From positions 2,852,001-2,916,000 of the forward strand of contig JACCLO010000011.1 of NCBI GenBank assembly GCA_029448655.1: 64,000 nt of DNA, given 5' to 3'. Source of the stretch: Wolfiporia cocos. Taxonomy: Eukaryota > Basidiomycota > Agaricomycetes > Polyporales > Phaeolaceae. The position numbers and the translations under genes are program-made. The notes beneath the pieces were generated by a model, which worked only from the letters and a program-made list of their open reading frames with translations, did not search any database and was not told the origin of the DNA. Positions 24,801 to 36,021 of this stretch are shown here, piece after piece; positions within the stretch are counted from its first letter, which is position 1, and each line of letters opens with the position of its first letter.

Positions 24801-25514
24801 ACGCGAGGCACTCCCGTGATCCGCGCCTTGTTCTTCGAGTTCCCAACGGAGCCTGAGCTTTTCGCAGTAGACCGTCAATACCTCATTGGGCGAGACATTT
24901 TGGTGACTCCTGTGCTGACGCCGAACGTGTCGACCGTCGAAGGTGTGCTATGAATATCGCACAATAGAAAGGTAACGTTGATACGTTGCCCCATAGGTAT
25001 CTTCCCCGGCAGAGGACAAGTTACCTGGCGAGACTGGTACACACACGACGTTGTCAACGCCACAATTGGCGGAAACACGACGCTCGATGCACCGCTTGGG
25101 CACATCAACGTTCATGTCCGAGATGGATCAGCCATTCTGCTCCACGCACAACCAGCTTACACTATCAATGAGACACGCAACGGCCCATATGCGTTGCTCG
25201 TCTCATTGTCGGCAAATGGTTCTGCGTCCGGCACGGCATACATTGATGATGGAGAGACGATCCCGCCCACGCCGAATACCACGCTCACGTTCATCGCAAC
25301 ACATGGTGTCCTCAAGATTAGCGGTGCGGGCGACTTTGAAGTTCAGCAAGATTTGGCGAATGTGACGATTCTCGGCGTTGCCAGCCAACCGGAGTCGGTG
25401 GGCGTGGAGGGGGTCTATGACATCAATTGGGAATACTTCCCTCGCCAACAGGAGTTGGTCTTGACTGACCTGGGGCTAGATTTGAACGAAGATATCACTA
25501 TGTTTTGGGAGTAG
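21828..25514 (+). CDS. secreted GH31 alpha-glucosidase, copy A
   Basis: Releases glucose from the non-reducing end of maltose, starch or glycogen fragments outside the cell. Fifteen exons: 21828-21999, 22054-22189, 22241-22690, 22748-22831, 22881-23152, 23203-23303, 23351-23422, 23475-23503, 23556-23619, 23675-23811, 23872-23955, 24007-24170, 24228-24712, 24777-24942, 24997-25514, giving 977 residues. A signal peptide (about residues 1-20, hydrophobic ILLLLTFLVLCY) is followed by the N-terminal beta domain and the barrel. The nucleophile motif GIWLDMNE places the catalytic Asp at residue 494, and GHWLGDN places the acid/base Asp at 658. Apparent stops, such as after QNM at 22690, fall in introns. 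No lesion was found. Copy B on the minus strand at 37461-41183 has exactly the same exon lengths. Confidence 0.95.
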
Positions 25515-26055
25515 CAACCCGCTGCGTGTTTGTCTGTATAATCGAATTAGTGTATGCTATTGTGCGTATCGATGTCTTGTATAACCGCCGTGTAGCTGTA
25601 CGCTACAGCAGTCATTAGAGACTTTGAAGAAAGTCCTCAACATAACACTTTTGTCAGACAGTCAAAGTTTAGCTGTGAAGAATGAGGGGTGGAAAAGGGA
25701 GTTCATAGATCACCCTGAAATTAGAATGTCAGTCGTCCTATCATAGGCATGTCAGATGGCAGGGTGGTCAATAACAGTTACAACGTCCTATACATGGCTT
25801 GAAGGCCGATCGATGAGTTTTTATGCGACATTTACGCTAATGCGCATATTTCCCTGAGTCCACAATGACGCGCTGGGACGGGAGCATGTAAGGGAAATAC
25901 TGGTGTTCCTTAGCAAGAGCTCCTACGACCGCACGTTCTGAACGAGTAAGAGAGGTTCGCGACGTCATGTCATCATCGAGAAATTGGACACAGATTTACG
26001 ACGAGGGAAGCGCCGCACAGATACAGGATCGTCCATCTACAAGCATACATGAGGA
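25515..26055. other. convergent intergenic
   Basis: 541 bp between the ends of GH31 copy A and the minus-strand F-box gene. AT-rich, presumably 3' UTRs only. Confidence 0.6.
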
Positions 26056-27246
26056 TCAGAGACGCGAAGGCACCTGTATGCTCACCGTCCAAATGGGCGG
26101 GGCGTCCGCGCGAAGCTCAATGCCCCGTCGCGCACACTGCTTCTCGAGCTCAGGAAAGTCCTCGTGCGCGCGTGCGCCCGCGTCGCACGTCACGGCCCTG
26201 AGCCGGGGCAGCCCCTCGATCGCGCCGATGACCGTCTTCAAGCTCGGGCTCGCGGCCCACGCGAAGTTGCGGAAGCTGAGGTGCTCGAGCGTTTGCGGGA
26301 GCGCGCGCAGCTGGAAGAAGGACGAGAGCTGGAAGAGGACGAGCTCCTCGAGCGCGGGGCAGCGCGCGATGAGGTCCGCCGCGCGCGCGTTGTACCGGAT
26401 GAGGCGCAGCGAGCGCACGCGCGCGCCCGCCGCGGCGAGTGCCGCGCCGTCCGCGCCCGCGCTGGGGAGGTCGCGCAGGTCGAGCACGGCGAGCGACGCG
26501 TGCGAGCCTGCGAGCAGCCAGCGCGTGATCTCCGGCGCGGGCACGCGGTGCAGCGCGAGCTCGTAGAGCGCGAGGCGCGAGGGCGCGGCGGGCGGGGGCG
26601 CGGCGAGCTCCATGCCGATGCGCAGGAAGCGCACCGTCGGGTACACGTCTAGGAGCTGGTACAGGATCGGGGACTGCACGCCGAAGCGCAGGAGGCTGAG
26701 CGCGCGCAGCGGCGTGGTGTACGGGCGCGCGGCGTGCTGTCGCAGGGCGGCGAGGGTGGCCTCGTCGAGTTCGTGGATCCCGGTGACGCGCAGGTTGAGC
26801 TCGTACAGCATGGGGCACTGCTGGAGGAGCTTGACGAGATGCATTCCGGCACGACCCTGCGCAGTAGAGCTCTGTTCCTCAACATGACGCATTGGAGAGA
26901 CACCCTGCGCGATTGACTGGGGGGAGTGCTGTCGTCCAGCGAGGGCGTCGCCGCTAAGTTCCTGGTGAAACTCCTGGAAATCCAGTTGCACGTCCAGCGT
27001 GCGGACTTGCCGTCCAAGAAAGGCCCCATATTCAGACGTCGGGTCTGTTGCAGCAATAAAGATGAGGGCTGGGGCGCGTCCGCCCTTGAGCCCAACCGAG
27101 CGGAAGAGCAGGATCTGAGCTGGTCCCCTCCAGGGTCGCGAGACTAAAGAGCATGCTGCCAGGGTAGCCCTGTCTGGCTGACTCGCAGCGTCATAGTACG
27201 CTCGGTCCAGGATCATGTATATCAGTTCTGCGGGCAGCTCGACCAT
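26056..27246 (-). CDS. F-box / LRR-like protein
   Basis: Uninterrupted frame of 396 residues. The N-terminus MVELPAELIYMILDRAYYDA followed by LAACSLVSRPWRGPAQ is a clear F-box-like start; the rest is leucine-rich with regularly spaced LxxL elements (LRALSLLRFG, LRIGMELA, LRSLRLIRYN, LEELVLFQLS, LEHLSFRNF), consistent with an LRR-type substrate arm. It would act as an SCF adaptor by family analogy; the target is unknown. The central and 3' coding part is extremely GC-rich. It is convergent with GH31 copy A and lies between the two inverted GH31 copies. Confidence 0.87.
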   Translation of the reverse strand: MVELPAELIYMILDRAYYDAASQPDRATLAACSLVSRPWRGPAQILLFRSVGLKGGRAPALIFIAATDPTSEYGAFLGRQVRTLDVQLDFQEFHQELSGDALAGRQHSPQSIAQGVSPMRHVEEQSSTAQGRAGMHLVKLLQQCPMLYELNLRVTGIHELDEATLAALRQHAARPYTTPLRALSLLRFGVQSPILYQLLDVYPTVRFLRIGMELAAPPPAAPSRLALYELALHRVPAPEITRWLLAGSHASLAVLDLRDLPSAGADGAALAAAGARVRSLRLIRYNARAADLIARCPALEELVLFQLSSFFQLRALPQTLEHLSFRNFAWAASPSLKTVIGAIEGLPRLRAVTCDAGARAHEDFPELEKQCARRGIELRADAPPIWTVSIQVPSRL

Positions 27247-27643
27247 TGTTGTGTAGGGGAGACGGCGGGGTAGGGCAATGCTCTTGCGTGCTGCATTCGC
27301 AGCGGTCAGAATGCCGACCTGAGATCATTAGAGGTCGGACCAGAGCAAGTACCTACAGCCGCCCGGGAGCACCGGCCCGGCATCCGTTCGGTTCAGTTCG
27401 ACTCCCGGGACCTTCGACTCCCGGGACCACTGCCTCAGCGAGCGCATGCACAGCGTATTGAATTATTGCTTGCATTGGGCCTGGCATTGGCAGAGAGAGT
27501 GCGTACAGGACGAGTGTGGTCTAGTGAGGATCGCGGAAGCAAAACAGGGGCAGCCACGTCGGCGCGGCAGCTTGGCATCGGCCGCTCGCGTTCGGTATCG
27601 CGCTCCCGTCTGCACCGCCCGCCCCCTCGTGTTGCCGGCCACG
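27247..27643. other. divergent intergenic
   Basis: 397 bp between the F-box gene (minus) and the UBA gene (plus); likely a shared promoter region. It contains the 16-bp tandem repeat listed separately. Confidence 0.55.
27397..27428. repeat. 16-bp perfect tandem repeat
   Basis: TTCGACTCCCGGGACC occurs twice in direct succession, 27397-27412 and 27413-27428, in the region between the divergent F-box and UBA genes. It contains the palindrome CCCGGG and might be a duplicated protein-binding site or simple slippage. Confidence 0.9.
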
Positions 27644-27977
27644 ATGTACTCGTCTGAACTAGATCAGCTGCGTGCTCTGGGAATCGCGGAAAAGAACGCC
27701 CGCTTTGCGCTAGAGGTGATGCAATCTGGATTGTCCTCATCAGGGCCGCAGTCTCACAGTGACTCGGTTTGCGCAGAGCAAGGGAGGCGACATCGAGCGA
27801 GCCGCTGATTATGTGCGTGATTTATCCTCGCTATTTGTCCCGGCCTCGGTCTTTGTCTTGGCGGCGACCGCACCCATCTCACGTTACCCTGTTTTGCCGC
27901 GCTGTGTCCGCCATCACGCCTCACGACTAAACTTTCTGATCCTCCAGGCTTTGTCCGGCGAGGCGAGCAAGGCTGAG
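27644..27977 (+). CDS. small UBA-domain gene, 3' end unresolved
   Basis: Three short exons (27644-27715, 27777-27812, 27948-27977) encode one near-complete ubiquitin-associated domain: ELDQLRALGIAEKNARFALE then SKGGDIERAADYALSGE. These are the conserved helix 1 / helix 3 patterns of UBA domains, which bind ubiquitin. The start ATG has a good context (CCACGATGT). After Glu46 there is a GTGAGC donor at 27978, but the next exon is not clear. If the intron is retained, the frame runs on to about 28178, overlapping the next gene in another frame. Alternatively, splicing to an AG at 28119-28120 would join the UBA domain in frame to the universal stress protein gene. Domain recognition is good; the gene model is not. 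Confidence 0.45.
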
Positions 27978-28027
27978 GTGAGCCATCCAAATCGTGCAAC
28001 TTCCTTCCACATTCCTCGCTCCACACC

Positions 28028-30190
28028 ATGTCCGACCACTCGCGCAAACGGCCCTGGCGCGCCAAGTACGTGCCGGGCAAGGACCCTGCCCTGCCCGCGC
28101 CCCGCGAGGGCCAGGAGCAGACCTACCGGTACCCGTTCGGTGCCTCCGAGTCCGCCGCCAGCTCGACCGTCACCCTGACGGGCGTGCTGCCCTTCCAGCG
28201 CTCCAGCTCGCTCTCCTCGATCGTCTCCCTCCTGCCCTCGCGCCCCACAACGCCGAACGCCGGGAAGCGCGCGCCCGGCACCCCGAACACGAGCATGCTG
28301 ACGCGGGACGACCCCGACCCACAGAATGCACTCACGCGCACGCTCTCGACGCAGTCCGGCACCGCCCGCGACACGCACTCCCTCCCGGTGACCGTCTCGC
28401 GCCCGTCGAGCGGCTCCTTCTCGCGCATGACGCTCAGCTCCGTCATGGGCGGCCTCTCCTCGCTCTCGCTCCGCAGCGGCGGCGGCGAGGACAAGGACAA
28501 GGACAAGGAGCGCGGCCGCTCGGAGAAGAAGGACAAGTCCCGCGCGGGCGTCCGCTCCAGCTCGTTCTCCGGCACGAGCGGCGACGCGCAGGACGTGCTC
28601 GGCCGCGCGCGCAGCCAGTCGCCGTTCCGCCTGCGGCGCAGCCGCACGCGCGACTCGTCGCCGACCGTCGAGGCGCTCACCGTGTCCGACGTCGAGTCGG
28701 ATACAGACGCGCCGCAGATCCGCCCGCGCAATGCGTTTTCCGTGTCGACGACGTCTGACGACGAGGACGCCGACGAGGACGAGGACGACGAGGGCTCGGA
28801 GGAGTCGTGGAGCGACGACGAGGTCGATCCCCTCACGGAGCGCAACACGGAGCGCAACGCGCTCATCCCCGCGGACATCCCCGAGCACGACATCGAGATA
28901 CCCGACCCGCTGGGGGAGGGCGTCAACGTCGTCGTCCCGCCCGAACCGTACTTCCCCTCGACGCTGAACCATAGCTCGAACAATCCGAAGCGGCGCAAGT
29001 CGACGCGCCCGGACCCGCTGCCTCTCGTGACGTCGCGTCCGGTGTTCCAGCGCGATCGGTGTACGATCACCATCACACACGGAGATCCTGAGAAAGCCCT
29101 TGAAGATACCGGCCGTCGGCAGAGAAAGTACGTCCTCGCGAGTGATCTGAGTGAAGAGAGCCGGTATGCGCTCGAGTGGGGTATCGGCACCGTGTTGCGC
29201 GACGGCGACGAGATGTCAGTGCCACGACCTCCTTGCGCACGTCCGCAGTGTATATTGATGATTCTGCAGGCTTATCGTGACGGTCATCGAGAACGAGAGC
29301 AAGGGTGAGTGACTATACAGCCATGCACCTTCCGCCCACGATGTCATCCGTCATGTGTCCAGTTGATCCTCTCATCCCTAACCCTGCCGATCGAGCCGCC
29401 AAGCTACGTAGCCAGCAGGAGGTGTGCCCGCTGTGCTTCATTTACGGGGCGTCCCGGCGTCTGATAGTCTTCGGATATAGCGGCAGGCTTTGGCATACAT
29501 TCTCGTCCGCCAGGCAACCAGCCTCCTCCAACGGACGCGTCTCAATGTCACAATCTCGTGCCAGGCATGGCACGCTAAGCACAGTCGGCATATGCTGCTC
29601 GGTGCGTGGTCATGAGACGATGTGGTTTGATGGTGTTTGACAGGGCGTAGATATTGTGGACTATTCCGGGCCCTCTATGCTCATTGTCGGATCTCGGGGG
29701 TTGGGCAATCTCAAGGGGTATGCCACGATCATTGTTATGCTTAAGTGATCACTGACGTTCTGCGTGCTCAGTATTTTGCTCGGCTCGACCTCGCATTATC
29801 TCATTCAGGTAGCTCTCATAATATCTGACTTGTGGAATAGGCTGACGGTTTGTTCAAACAGAAATGTTCTGTCCCCGTTATGGTATTGTCCTTTTTCTCC
29901 ATGTTGGAGCAAACACCGACACTTTAATCTAGGTCGCACGCCGCAGACTGAAGCGTCCCCCGCGGCGTTCCGCTCACCTAGCACCCCATCGTGCTCGTGT
30001 CTCGCTCGCACAGGCAGCCGGGATCGACCGCATGGCGCCCAAAGTCGACCAAGATGTCGCCGAAATGCGTGACCAGATCGAGCGAGAGGACGAAGACCGG
30101 CGGAACGGTGCGCAGACCGACGTCGAGGAGGAGGGTGAGGAGGGTGAGGGTCTCGAGGACCAGCTCGGGCGCAAGGTTGCAGGATCATAG
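28028..30190 (+). CDS. universal stress protein (UspA-like) with long disordered N-terminus
   Basis: Exons 28028-29214, 29270-29304, 29363-29421, 29481-29601, 29651-29717, 29772-29808, 29862-29882, 29933-30190 give about 594 residues. The first ~355 residues are low-complexity (Ser-rich, a basic KDKDKERGRSEKKDK segment, a long Asp/Glu run near 235-255). The Usp domain starts at KYVLASDLSEESRYALEWG and ends with KCSVPVMVARRR. The ATP-binding signature G-x2-G-x9-G-S is intact at residues 481-495 (VGSRGLGNLKGILLGS), so it should belong to the nucleotide-binding class. Fungal members have poorly known roles in stress. The last exon is charged and disordered. One exon is 21 nt. The UBA exons lie just 50 bp upstream. 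Confidence 0.9.
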
Positions 30191-30672
30191 AGTAGGAATG
30201 GACGACTGGGGAGGAAGAACAGATGGCAAGGGGAGGATGAAGGAATTTTAGTGGTGATGTTTGATGAGCGGTCGCTGCGGACAACTCGAGTGTATTATAC
30301 GGTACGGCAGTCAGTTGATCAAGGCATGCCCTGATTCTGCGCAGCCTATATTGCTTCTGTGTACGACTAACGAAGGTGACTACACTAATATATGATGTAC
30401 TTTTGTCCTGTCCCCCCAGGTCTCTCCACTCTCCACTGCAGGCGAAATAAAGACTGATGCAAGGTGGTTCGCCTCGTCGCATATCACCCACCGTGCCATA
30501 GCGCGAGTCCAGGATGCATATCTCTGCAGTCGTGGTTGGCGTGACTCCTAGAGGCTGTCGTCGAACGACTAATGAGCAGACATAGAGTGGGGGTGTCCAA
30601 TTTGTGCGGGTCATCCACGCTGCCGCCTGCCGTCCACAGCTTCCGCATGGTCATCGCGCTCTCTGGGTCTCA
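30191..30672. other. convergent intergenic
   Basis: 482 bp between the 3' ends of the stress-protein gene and PET127. No element recognised. Confidence 0.6.
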
Positions 30673-33600
30673 TCACTGTGGATGATCCCCATTGTCCTGA
30701 GACTGCGAGTCAAGGACATCAAGCGTCGAATCCCTTGAAGCGTCGGTTTTGCTGTCGTGATCAGCAGAATCGTCGGTCGAGGAGCCGCCGGCGGATGTAC
30801 TTGAAATCTCTTCTGCAAGGACAACGTCCGAAGACTCGGCTGATTCTTCGTTCTCAAAATCCAGGGAGTCAGCCTCGCGCGAAGAAGTAGCCGCCAGGTC
30901 TGTAGTATGAGTTGGCGCGGGTAGGTCTATATCGGTGGTCTCATCCGATGCATCAGGAGACACGTTAATCTCGTCTGACACGCCGTAGGCCAGCTTCTCT
31001 GTGACTTCACCAGGCAGCTCCGAACGAGCACCATTGTCGAGCAATACATCGTCTTCGATCGGGTCACCGGTAGCCACGAAACGCGTTGGCTGGGCATCGT
31101 CACCCAAATAGTCGGAAGTGGCCTCACGCGAGGCTGATTCGTGGTGTCCACCCTTGCTCCGCAGCGATTCTGGAAGCTCTGCCAGAGCGCGGTCCTGCAG
31201 CACTGCGATGAGCTCCATTGTCATGTGGTCCAGCTCCTGGCTAGAGTCGTCCTCTCCAGACAGTTCCTCAGCTTCCTCCGCAGTGGCATCCACTGCTATA
31301 TCCTCCTCATCGTTGGTATCATCGAAGACCGGCGCCTCCGACATCGATCCGGCAGCATCCGTTTGTGTAGCTGATCGCTCCAGCTCATGCTCGCCTTCTG
31401 TAGCCGGTCTCAAAGCGCCACTGTCAACAGCAGACAACTGGCCATCTTCGATCTGGGCGGCCTTATCATGCTCTGCCAGGGTCCAAGCAGCTTTCCGCTT
31501 GAGGTTCGAGGGCTTTGTAATCGTCCCAGGCTGCTCCGTATCGCTCTTCTTGGTCGGAACGACCTCCTGCGCCTTGACGAGCATCTGCCAGATGCTCCGC
31601 TTTGTCGCTTTGGATCCTTTCTTCGCCAATCTGAGTGCATCTCCGACCCCGCTCTGACCTTTCTTCTTCTCCAACCATTCCGCAAGTTTCGCAGCGTTGG
31701 TATCGAGCTTTTCTGAAGATTTAGAAGGAGCCTGTCGCGGAGAATTTGCCAATGGGTTCGGGTGAGTCAGCGAAACATCCTCGCTACGGAATACCTTCTC
31801 ATCAGGCCCAAGGCCGTACTTGTAGATAAGGAGCTGACGATCGAAAGCCGCTTGTCGCCTGGCACGTATCTCCTCTTGCGGCAGCATCGACTTCGTAATC
31901 TTGTACTGCACGTCCCCTACAATATGTATTCAGCATAAGGAACGATAGGATGTGAAGTTCATCCACTCACACTGCCCCTCGACAGAGCCTGCAGCGATTT
32001 GACCAGATACCTTCTCGCCATTCAACACATTGGTGATGTTGATGTCCAACTGAACGAGCGGCTTCTCGGAATTCTGGTTCCATTCTTGCGGCTCGACCCA
32101 GATATGCATATAGCCACCAAAGTTACGCGTTTCCCAGGTGCAATTGACAGACTGGACGGCATTCATCAGTACTAGCAACAACAATATATTTGCCTAGTGC
32201 ATACCTGCTTGGGGAAATAGAGGACAATTTCATTGAAGATGACTTCTAGTAAGCTTATGCATCTGTTGAACACCCGCATACCCGCTGTATGACCGTACAA
32301 TCGCTGATCCATCTCCTCGAGAGGAATATACTGGAACCCGAATAACCGCTCAGTGTTATGGTACGCCACAAAGATCCCGTCCATGTTGCCGATGCGTGCC
32401 TGGAAACTGAAACCCAATTGGGGGGGACGAGTCGCTTCGATAAAATATGAAAGCATACCTGTACTTGAGAAAAGCGGAACGGATGAGATCGTAGTATTCT
32501 CGCTCAAAACTTTCCCAGAGACCTTGAGTCGTGCGGATGTTGTAGCCGAGATTGTCCTGGATTTTAGATTAGAGAGATGCATGGATAATCTTGAGGCGAT
32601 TCACCTTGTAGTTCTCGAGATCATACCGGATTGGCGATGCGGCACGGGACTTAATGTCAAACACCCCAGTGCCAGGAATGCTGGGATGATGACAATCAAG
32701 TTGCGAACGCATAACAAACTTGCCATACTGCCATCAAGTAGAATTTCAGCGGATTCCAAGGCTCAGCAAACATCGGGCCTACCTTGGCATAGCGGTATGC
32801 CTCTCTGGGACGTATATCGGAAGACAACGGTACAGGACTCCTCTTTGATAGCATGTTCTTGAAGTCCTGATACGGGACGGTAAAGAATTTCTCCAGCACG
32901 ATTCCCTTCCAAGAGATGTTAGATCGAGCGAATATACGCGAAGAATGACTGACCAGTTGTGACAGTATTGTCTCCGTTTCTGGGAGATGGCTCTTGTCCG
33001 AGTCTGTAGAGTATACACCATCACGATACTTCAATGACACAGATACAGGCATGCGCTGTCCTGGAGTGAAAGTCTTGGGCTATACAGACAATCAACAACA
33101 ATAAGTATGCGAGAATCCGGTAATCTTGTGACGTGAATATGAATGAGCCAACATACCATTTTCTGGAATGGCGCACTCAAAATGCTTGTATCTACCTGCT
33201 TCTCGTTTGACAAGAGAAGGTAAATGAGACTGAGCATTCCGGTAAGGGACGACGTCGATCCGGTGAATATGCATTCCGATTGTTTTGCCGCTGCCCACAG
33301 AATCTGATCAAGTTCAGCAATATGAATGATCAAGGCTGCAATAGATGCTCACATTATCACGAGAACTTGTGATGAAACTGCCCAGGCGTTCGAACGCAAA
33401 ATCCTCAACCTTGGGCACATCTTTGAGGGTATCCGGAAAGTTGAAGGAACGCGTACGAGGCTCCCGTAGCCAGTGTACTCCAGGGCTTGTGTATGATGAA
33501 CATGGTGAGATTAAATGAGACTTGGTAGTACAGGTACACTTACTTGGTCAGCACACGGTCTAATCCATGACTTAGGTTCGGGATGCGGGCCTGGCCGCCG

Positions 33601-34403
33601 CCGAATGGATGGGGGATATCTATGGGAAATGAGCAATCGTGCATGAGCGTTCACGATTAACACACCCTCGAGCAGATTGCCATCGCCCGGCGAAAGCGTT
33701 CCCTCGATGTGACGTTTATAGAAAGGTAGCTTGCGAGGTGAAACTGGCTTATCGGGTTCTAGATGTGGTGCGTTCGCAACAGACAGAACTCGCGATATAC
33801 CTAATTTCCGTTAGAACTTTCAAAGTCTCCAGACTGAACAACGGCTTACTGTTTTCTCCTCTGATGTGCCGAAGCTCCTGTTGTCTTTCGTCTAGCGAAC
33901 CCCGAAGCCTCTGTTCCAGGTTGGAAATCCCATCATGATTCTCGGTGAATTCTGCAGTACGTTAGTACGTGGGCTGCGTGTTCGAACTAATATAAGCATC
34001 GCGTACCCTCAACCGAGTTCACAGAAGCACTAGCCTGCGCACTAACGAACTTCAGGAACTCGGGGTCTGGAGTCTTGGGCTGATCTTCTTCCTTGTGGAC
34101 CCTCCTTGGCCGTGGGTTGAACCTTGGTTTCGAATAAATGGCATTCAAAGTGCGAAATATCGACGGAGGCTTCAATTTGCGAGTATATGTTGAGCAGCTT
34201 TGAGAGGCCTCAGACGTATGAATACCTAGAGGAGCATCAGGAGCATGAACCGAGGCCGCCTCCAGCTCCGCCACCGCGGCCTCTGGGCCGTGTGCAGGCT
34301 CCGAAGCGGCAGCATCGGAAGAAGTGCACCGGGCTTGGACTAGAATGAGTCTCCGGGATAGGCGATGCGAGGTTTCTACAGCGACATTGCGAGCGCGGTG
34401 CAT
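30673..34403 (-). CDS. PET127: mitochondrial RNA-processing protein Pet127-like
   Basis: Pet127 is a mitochondrial, membrane-associated protein needed for 5' trimming and turnover of mitochondrial RNAs; a PD-(D/E)XK nuclease-like fold has been proposed. Exons on the minus strand: 34403-34007, 33951-33850, 33800-33666, 33619-33544, 33485-33353, 33303-33157, 33079-32954, 32905-32783, 32727-32605, 32556-32459, 32406-32205, 32151-31971, 31916-30673, about 1028 residues. The start MHRARNVAVETSHRLSRRLI is a good mitochondrial presequence. Family blocks are clear: DIPHPFGGGQARIPNLSHGL, NPGVHWLREPRTRSFNFP, YGKFVMRSQLDCHHPSIPGT and GVFDIKSRA, with candidate nuclease residues D424, D437 and K439. The C-terminal ~320 residues are an acidic disordered tail. 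Starts divergently from ARL8. Confidence 0.92.
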
Positions 34404-34688
34404 AGAATACAAATATGATGGCGTCGATGCAGTCAATAGTCGTGAAACTAGCCGGAGAGAAAACTAGGAAGCCAGCCTTGCTCGGAGGAAAACTGGATAA
34501 AGCAAAGTCACGCCCCGGGTTGCTTATGGGCGTCTATCGAATATCACGCCGGTTCACCCACAAGCACCCACTACGCACTACGTTTGGATTGACTGTCTAG
34601 CTACTTGCACTGTTTTTCAAGTTCAACGCTCTCGCAGGAACCATAGACGAGGTCGCTCGTGGACCTATTATCCTCAAAGCTCAACACC
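34404..34688. promoter_or_regulatory. divergent promoter region PET127 / ARL8
   Basis: 285 bp separate the two start codons, so both promoters must lie or overlap here. No specific binding site could be assigned by eye. Confidence 0.5.
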
Positions 34689-35863
34689 ATGGCGTCGTTC
34701 TTCTCCTCGCTGCTACAGTGGTTCAGCGGGTAATTCAGGCTGTGCTTCTCGCCAGTGCACGCTAAAGCCACAAGCTGACTATGATGCTGCATAGCCTATT
34801 TTTCTCCAAAACTGCAGAACTCTCTGTCGTAGGCTTGCAGGTACGTCTGCTTATCAAGTCACACCTCAACTCTGTTCATTATCGTGGTCCGAAGGCATCG
34901 GGGAAGACATCTTTCGTGAATGTGATAGGCTCCGGTCAGGTGCGTCAATAACACATCGTGCAGGCGTACTCTCATTAAACGCTGCACAACGATGTGAAGT
35001 GGAGTGAAGAGGTCGTTCCGACGGTAGCCTTCAATTTCCGTAAAGTGCGAAGGGGTAACGTTACGTTGAAGATATGGGATGTCGCTGGTATGTCTGAGTA
35101 GTGTATGATTAATTCCTGAATAGCTGTAAGCGTCCTGCACAGGACAGCCAAGATACAGGTCTATATGGGAGCGTTACTGCCACGGAGTAGACGCGGTCGT
35201 GTGAGTGTAGAGACAAGGCTACAACGACCGGTGGCACTTACGCAGTTTGACGTAGGTTCGTGGTCGATTCCTACGACGTAAGTCAGTTGTTCCGTGCTAC
35301 ACAGCATAGCCGAACATGTCTATAGAAAGAGAAGTTTGACACTGCCCGCTTCGAGTTACACCAGCTCTTGGCTCAACCCAGTCTGAATGGTGTACCACTG
35401 CTGGTTGTTAGTGCCGTATTTGTTCACAGCGCGCTTCATGACCTTGACCCGCCACATAGTTAGGAAACAAGAACGACCTCAGCGGGCATGCTCCAGTTAA
35501 CGAGCTGATCAAGGCACTGTAAGTCCCCGCATCTATAAGCCTTCAGCTTCTTACACCTTTCGCACAGTCAGCTGGACAAGATACAGAATCGACCAGTCTC
35601 GGTGCGTTCCTCATTCTGCAGTGTCGCAGTAGCTTGCATGACCTGTGGCACCCGTCACCTGATGATGTTAGTGCTATTCGGTATGTCTGTCAATGTATCA
35701 AATTTGCATGTAGGTTTTGATCTGACTGGCGTTGTCAGTGCTCAATGAAAAGCCAACACAACCTGTGAGTCAACGCTCAAATCCTCACTCAGCTTTGTCA
35801 GTTCATCTTCTCAAAAATTGCAGAGATATTGTCCTGCAATGGCTAGCAGGCCGCAGTCATTGA
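34689..35863 (+). CDS. ARL8: Arl8-family small GTPase
   Basis: Arl8 GTPases act on lysosome/vacuole and endosome positioning and fusion. Twelve exons: 34689-34729, 34795-34840, 34895-34939, 35000-35087, 35143-35200, 35256-35277, 35326-35406, 35460-35518, 35568-35601, 35672-35680, 35739-35764, 35824-35863, giving 182 residues, the family length. Visible elements: N-terminal amphipathic [18 protein letters not shown] typical of Arl8, G1 loop GLQASGKT (27-34), switch II WDVAGQ (70-75), NKND (130-133), and the SCYS stretch near the end (158-161). Switch I reads PTVAFN rather than the usual PTVGFN. One exon is only 9 nt and codes for Cys-Tyr-Ser. Average exon size is about 46 nt, the most fragmented gene in the window. 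Convergent with RPN13. Confidence 0.93.
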
Positions 35864-36021
35864 CAGGTCATGGCATACGCACGTCTCACATTCCGGGACG
35901 ATTTTGGGACATTGTATCGACAGGATGTATAACAATAGTACCTACCGCTCTGCTCAAGCATGCAGTCAGTCGCATACAAATCTCACAGCGAGAATACAAG
36001 GATCAGCGTCCCAGGAATTCG

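Noticed and set aside
32212..32282. Possible extra intron in PET127 near the GHTAG block
   Set aside because: Reading straight through gives MRVFNRCISLLEVIFNEIVL, which fits the Pet127 family better than splicing it out.
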